From Firmicutes bacterium UBA4916 (lineage in GTDB: Bacteria; Bacillota; Clostridia; Tissierellales; Tepidimicrobiaceae), in assembly GCA_002398845.1 (NCBI GenBank), contig DHBY01000034.1, positions 25,840 through 31,824 of the forward strand: a stretch of DNA of 5,985 nucleotides, in the 5' to 3' direction. Numbering within the stretch: the first letter of the stretch is position 1; each line of letters opens with the position of its first letter. The position numbers were made by a program, and so were the translations under genes. Below, one piece after another: positions 4,319 through 5,985 of the stretch. Below the pieces are notes generated by a model that saw only the letters and a program-made list of their open reading frames with translations, was not told where the DNA came from and searched no databases.

Positions 4319-5335
4319 ATGAGAAAAGAGGCAAGTTTAGAACAATGGAGAGAATTATATGATGTGGCTATTGAAATAAAAGAACTAGAGCCATGGAAAT
4401 ATCTATGGGATATGGATGTTATTACAATAATACCATCAAGACTTAAAGAACCTATCTACTGCAGCATAATGGGTAGAGGTGGGGGATTCTTTGGAGTAGG
4501 AAGCTATTTTGGATTTAAAGCAATAAATAATTTCTATAAGATGGCCGAAAATAATAATATTCCTCAAGAACAGATGATAAGGTACCAAGATGATAATATC
4601 ATTATGTGCTATTTTGGGAGTAGAGAAGAATTGACCAATAAGGAATTAAAGCTTATTAAAGATTTAGGGCTAAAATTCCGTGGCAAAAATAATTGGATTT
4701 ATTTTCACTCATTTAAAAAAGGCTATATGCCATTTGTGCTAGATGAAGAAGAAGTTATTAGGGAAACAGAAGTATTGCAGCATTTATATATGTCCCTTAA
4801 AGCTTTTATTGAACATGGACTAAAAGTAGATTTTGAAAACGGAATGTCTTTGGTTCGTACTTATGATGATGATGAAGAATTATGGCTAAACTTTGAGGCA
4901 CCTATTCCTTTACATCCTGAGCCTTATCCAGAAATAATTTTACAGGATGATTTGCTTATAGCAAAGCTAAATAAGCAAAAAACTATTAATGATAGTATAG
5001 AAATAGATATAATTTACTTAAATGCAGTTGTAAATGATAAAAAATATGATAGGCCAGTTAATCCAAGGATATGTATCATAGCTAGCAGGACCAATGGCAT
5101 GATAATAGATCAATCTATGCTTTCGCCAGATGATGATGAAATACAGGCAATCTTTAATATGGTAGTTAATTATATCTCTAACATTGGGAAACCCAAAACT
5201 ATTTTCGTTAGAGATGAATATATTATGAGCATTTTAAAAAACCTGTGCGAAAGAATCAACATTGAATTAAAAATAAAAGGCAGATTAAAAGTTGTTGATA
5301 ATTTTGTGAAAGAATTTGCTAACTTTGGGATATAA
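4319..5335 (+). CDS. Uncharacterised two-domain protein (DUF7309/DUF6930-like)
   Basis: A 338-residue soluble protein without signal peptide or membrane segments. The N-terminal half (about 5-175) begins SLEQWRELYDVAIEIKELEPWKYLWD and includes a glycine-rich loop (MGRGGGFFGVGSYFG, 51-65) and YQDDNIIMCYFGSREEL. I associate this with the family now called DUF7309. The C-terminal part (about 205-335) includes NPRICIIASRTNGMI, then KPKTIFVRDEYIMSIL and a closing GRLKVVDNFVKEF. I associate this with DUF6930, usually found at the C-terminus of such proteins. I know no function for either and see no catalytic motif. The acidic run DDDEE (183-187) separates the halves. The gene has its own ribosome binding site and converges with the transporter gene on the other strand. 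Family names are from memory; the reading frame itself is certain. Confidence 0.85.
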   Translation: MRKEASLEQWRELYDVAIEIKELEPWKYLWDMDVITIIPSRLKEPIYCSIMGRGGGFFGVGSYFGFKAINNFYKMAENNNIPQEQMIRYQDDNIIMCYFGSREELTNKELKLIKDLGLKFRGKNNWIYFHSFKKGYMPFVLDEEEVIRETEVLQHLYMSLKAFIEHGLKVDFENGMSLVRTYDDDEELWLNFEAPIPLHPEPYPEIILQDDLLIAKLNKQKTINDSIEIDIIYLNAVVNDKKYDRPVNPRICIIASRTNGMIIDQSMLSPDDDEIQAIFNMVVNYISNIGKPKTIFVRDEYIMSILKNLCERINIELKIKGRLKVVDNFVKEFANFGI

Positions 5336-5342
5336 ATGTAGT

Positions 5343-5407
5343 GGGAATAGTTATTTTTGCACCAATTGTGGAAATATGGAGGCACAAAAAGAACTGTTCC
5401 CTTTGCA
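5343..5407. repeat. REP-like inverted pair (copies C and D)
   Basis: Copy C on the plus strand (5343-5363, GGGAATAGTTATTTTTG followed by CACC) faces copy D on the minus strand (5381-5401, GGGAACAGTTCTTTTTG followed by TGCC). They match at 17 of 21 positions and are separated by 17 bases, so the pair can fold into one long imperfect hairpin between converging genes. Copy D extends to 5407 (CTGCAAAGGGAAC on the minus strand). The pair begins seven bases after the stop of the upstream gene. No target-site duplication is obvious. Confidence 0.7.
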
Positions 5408-5417
5408 GTATTATGAT

Positions 5418-5444
5418 GACACAGGAGAACCGTCCCCCTGTGTC
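5418..5444 (-). repeat. REP-like palindromic repeat, copy E, next to the transporter stop codon
   Basis: GACACAGG (5418-5425) and CCTGTGTC (5437-5444) are perfect 8-base inverted arms. On the minus strand the unit reads GACACAGGGGGACGGTTC and ends in CCTGTGTC. This is the best preserved and most GC-rich copy, and the form I recall from clostridial REP-like elements. It ends one base before the transporter stop codon (5446-5448), so it forms the 3' UTR hairpin of that gene and may act as a terminator. Confidence 0.75.
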
Positions 5445-5445
5445 T

Positions 5446-5985
5446 TTAATATTCCTTATCTATTGTTATAATGCAGTTGTATTGTGGGCTATCCTTTTTT
5501 ATTGTATTTACAATATCATTTTGAATACTTTCTTCTGTAATATCTTTACTTAATTTACTACCATCTATAACAATGTCAAATATGAGATTTTTTTTACTTC
5601 CTTCACCAACTATTCTAAAATCATGCATAGATTTTATTATTGGGGTATCTTTGATTATTTCTTCAACTTCATTTCTAGTTTTTACAATTTCTTTTGTATC
5701 TATAGAAATAGGGTCCATATGAATCACTAAATGCAATTCCAATTTTTCACTAAGTTGTCTTTCTGCCTTATCAATTACTTCGTGAATAGTCATTACATTG
5801 ATATTAGCAGGGAATTCAGCATGGATTGAGGCCATAGTTCTTCCAGGACCATAGTTGTGAACAATTAAATCGTGGACACCAGTTATATATTCATATGAAA
5901 GTACACCATTTTTTATGGAATCTATAAGTTCTTTACTAGGAGCTTCGCCAATCAAAGGGCTGATAGTTTCTTTTATTAGCTTAAA
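5446..5985 (-). CDS. Cation diffusion facilitator (CDF) transporter, C-terminal part (5' end outside window)
   Basis: CDF proteins are dimeric membrane antiporters exporting divalent metals (Zn, Fe, Mn, Co) in exchange for protons. The frame is open to the window edge, giving 179 visible residues. They begin just after the last membrane helix with LIKETISPLIGEAPS, then the cytoplasmic dimerisation domain: GVHDLIVHNYGPGRTMASIH, then AEFPANINVMTIHEVIDKAE and LHLVIHMDPI. A further 85 residues (MHDFRIVG...NLIFDIVID...IITIDKEY) form the extra C-terminal domain common in clostridial members. There the usual HTN-type motif after HDFR is replaced by SKKN, losing a histidine. The membrane part, including the transport site, is outside the window, so metal specificity cannot be judged. 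The first apparent start in the visible part (5955) is an internal leucine codon. Confidence 0.92.
   Translation of the reverse strand, partial: FKLIKETISPLIGEAPSKELIDSIKNGVLSYEYITGVHDLIVHNYGPGRTMASIHAEFPANINVMTIHEVIDKAERQLSEKLELHLVIHMDPISIDTKEIVKTRNEVEEIIKDTPIIKSMHDFRIVGEGSKKNLIFDIVIDGSKLSKDITEESIQNDIVNTIKKDSPQYNCIITIDKEY

Noticed and set aside
5341..5553. A plus-strand open frame of 70 codons starting at GTG 5341.
   Set aside because: It runs through the three REP-like units and then antisense to the 3' end of the CDF gene. It has no ribosome binding site, and its peptide (MTQENRPPVSL) is what the repeat encodes by chance.

Overview
The window is AT-rich, with Gram-positive style ribosome binding sites (AAAGGAGG, GGAGGG) and gene families typical of motile, low-GC Clostridia. 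These include FliW-CsrA with a long CsrA tail, a YjfB-type motility peptide, a YhfC membrane protease and a DUF3887 lipoprotein. The likely host is a flagellated anaerobic Firmicute of the Clostridia (Alkaliphilus/Tissierella-like). I cannot fix the genus from sequence alone.

Layout. (1) Positions 1-2119 are a tight plus-strand cluster. It holds the 3' part of fliW, then csrA, then a response regulator with REC, DUF3369-type and HD-GYP domains. FliW sequesters CsrA, CsrA controls flagellin and other mRNAs, and the HD-GYP protein should hydrolyse cyclic-di-GMP. The cluster therefore joins two layers of motility/lifestyle control. (2) Positions 2120-2507 are non-coding, with a REP-like hairpin overlapping the HD-GYP stop codon and a strong 13-bp hairpin. 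(3) Positions 2508-3550 are a two-gene operon with a 4-base overlap: a short YhfC-type intramembrane protease, with no ordinary start codon next to its ribosome binding site, and a DUF3887 lipoprotein. (4) Positions 3597-3962 encode a small winged-helix protein with a suspicious start region. (5) Positions 4024-4221 encode a YjfB-family motility peptide. (6) Positions 4319-5335 encode a two-domain uncharacterised protein that I associate with DUF7309/DUF6930. (7) Positions 5446-5985, minus strand, encode the C-terminal half of a cation diffusion facilitator that runs off the window and converges on gene 6.

The most notable feature beyond the genes is a family of short palindromic repeats with the core GGGxAxxGTTCTTTTTG. 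They occur at 2119-2157, at 5343-5407 as an inverted pair, and at 5418-5444, with a probable relic at 3963-3988. Each begins or ends within about ten bases of a stop codon. They resemble REP-like elements mobilised by Y1 (IS200-like/RAYT) transposases, but no transposase is in the window. A second family of three related hairpins (arms AAGCT.../...AGCTT) follows three of the genes and probably serves as terminators. I see no RNA genes, CRISPR array, prophage or complete insertion sequence, and no clearly new multi-gene system.
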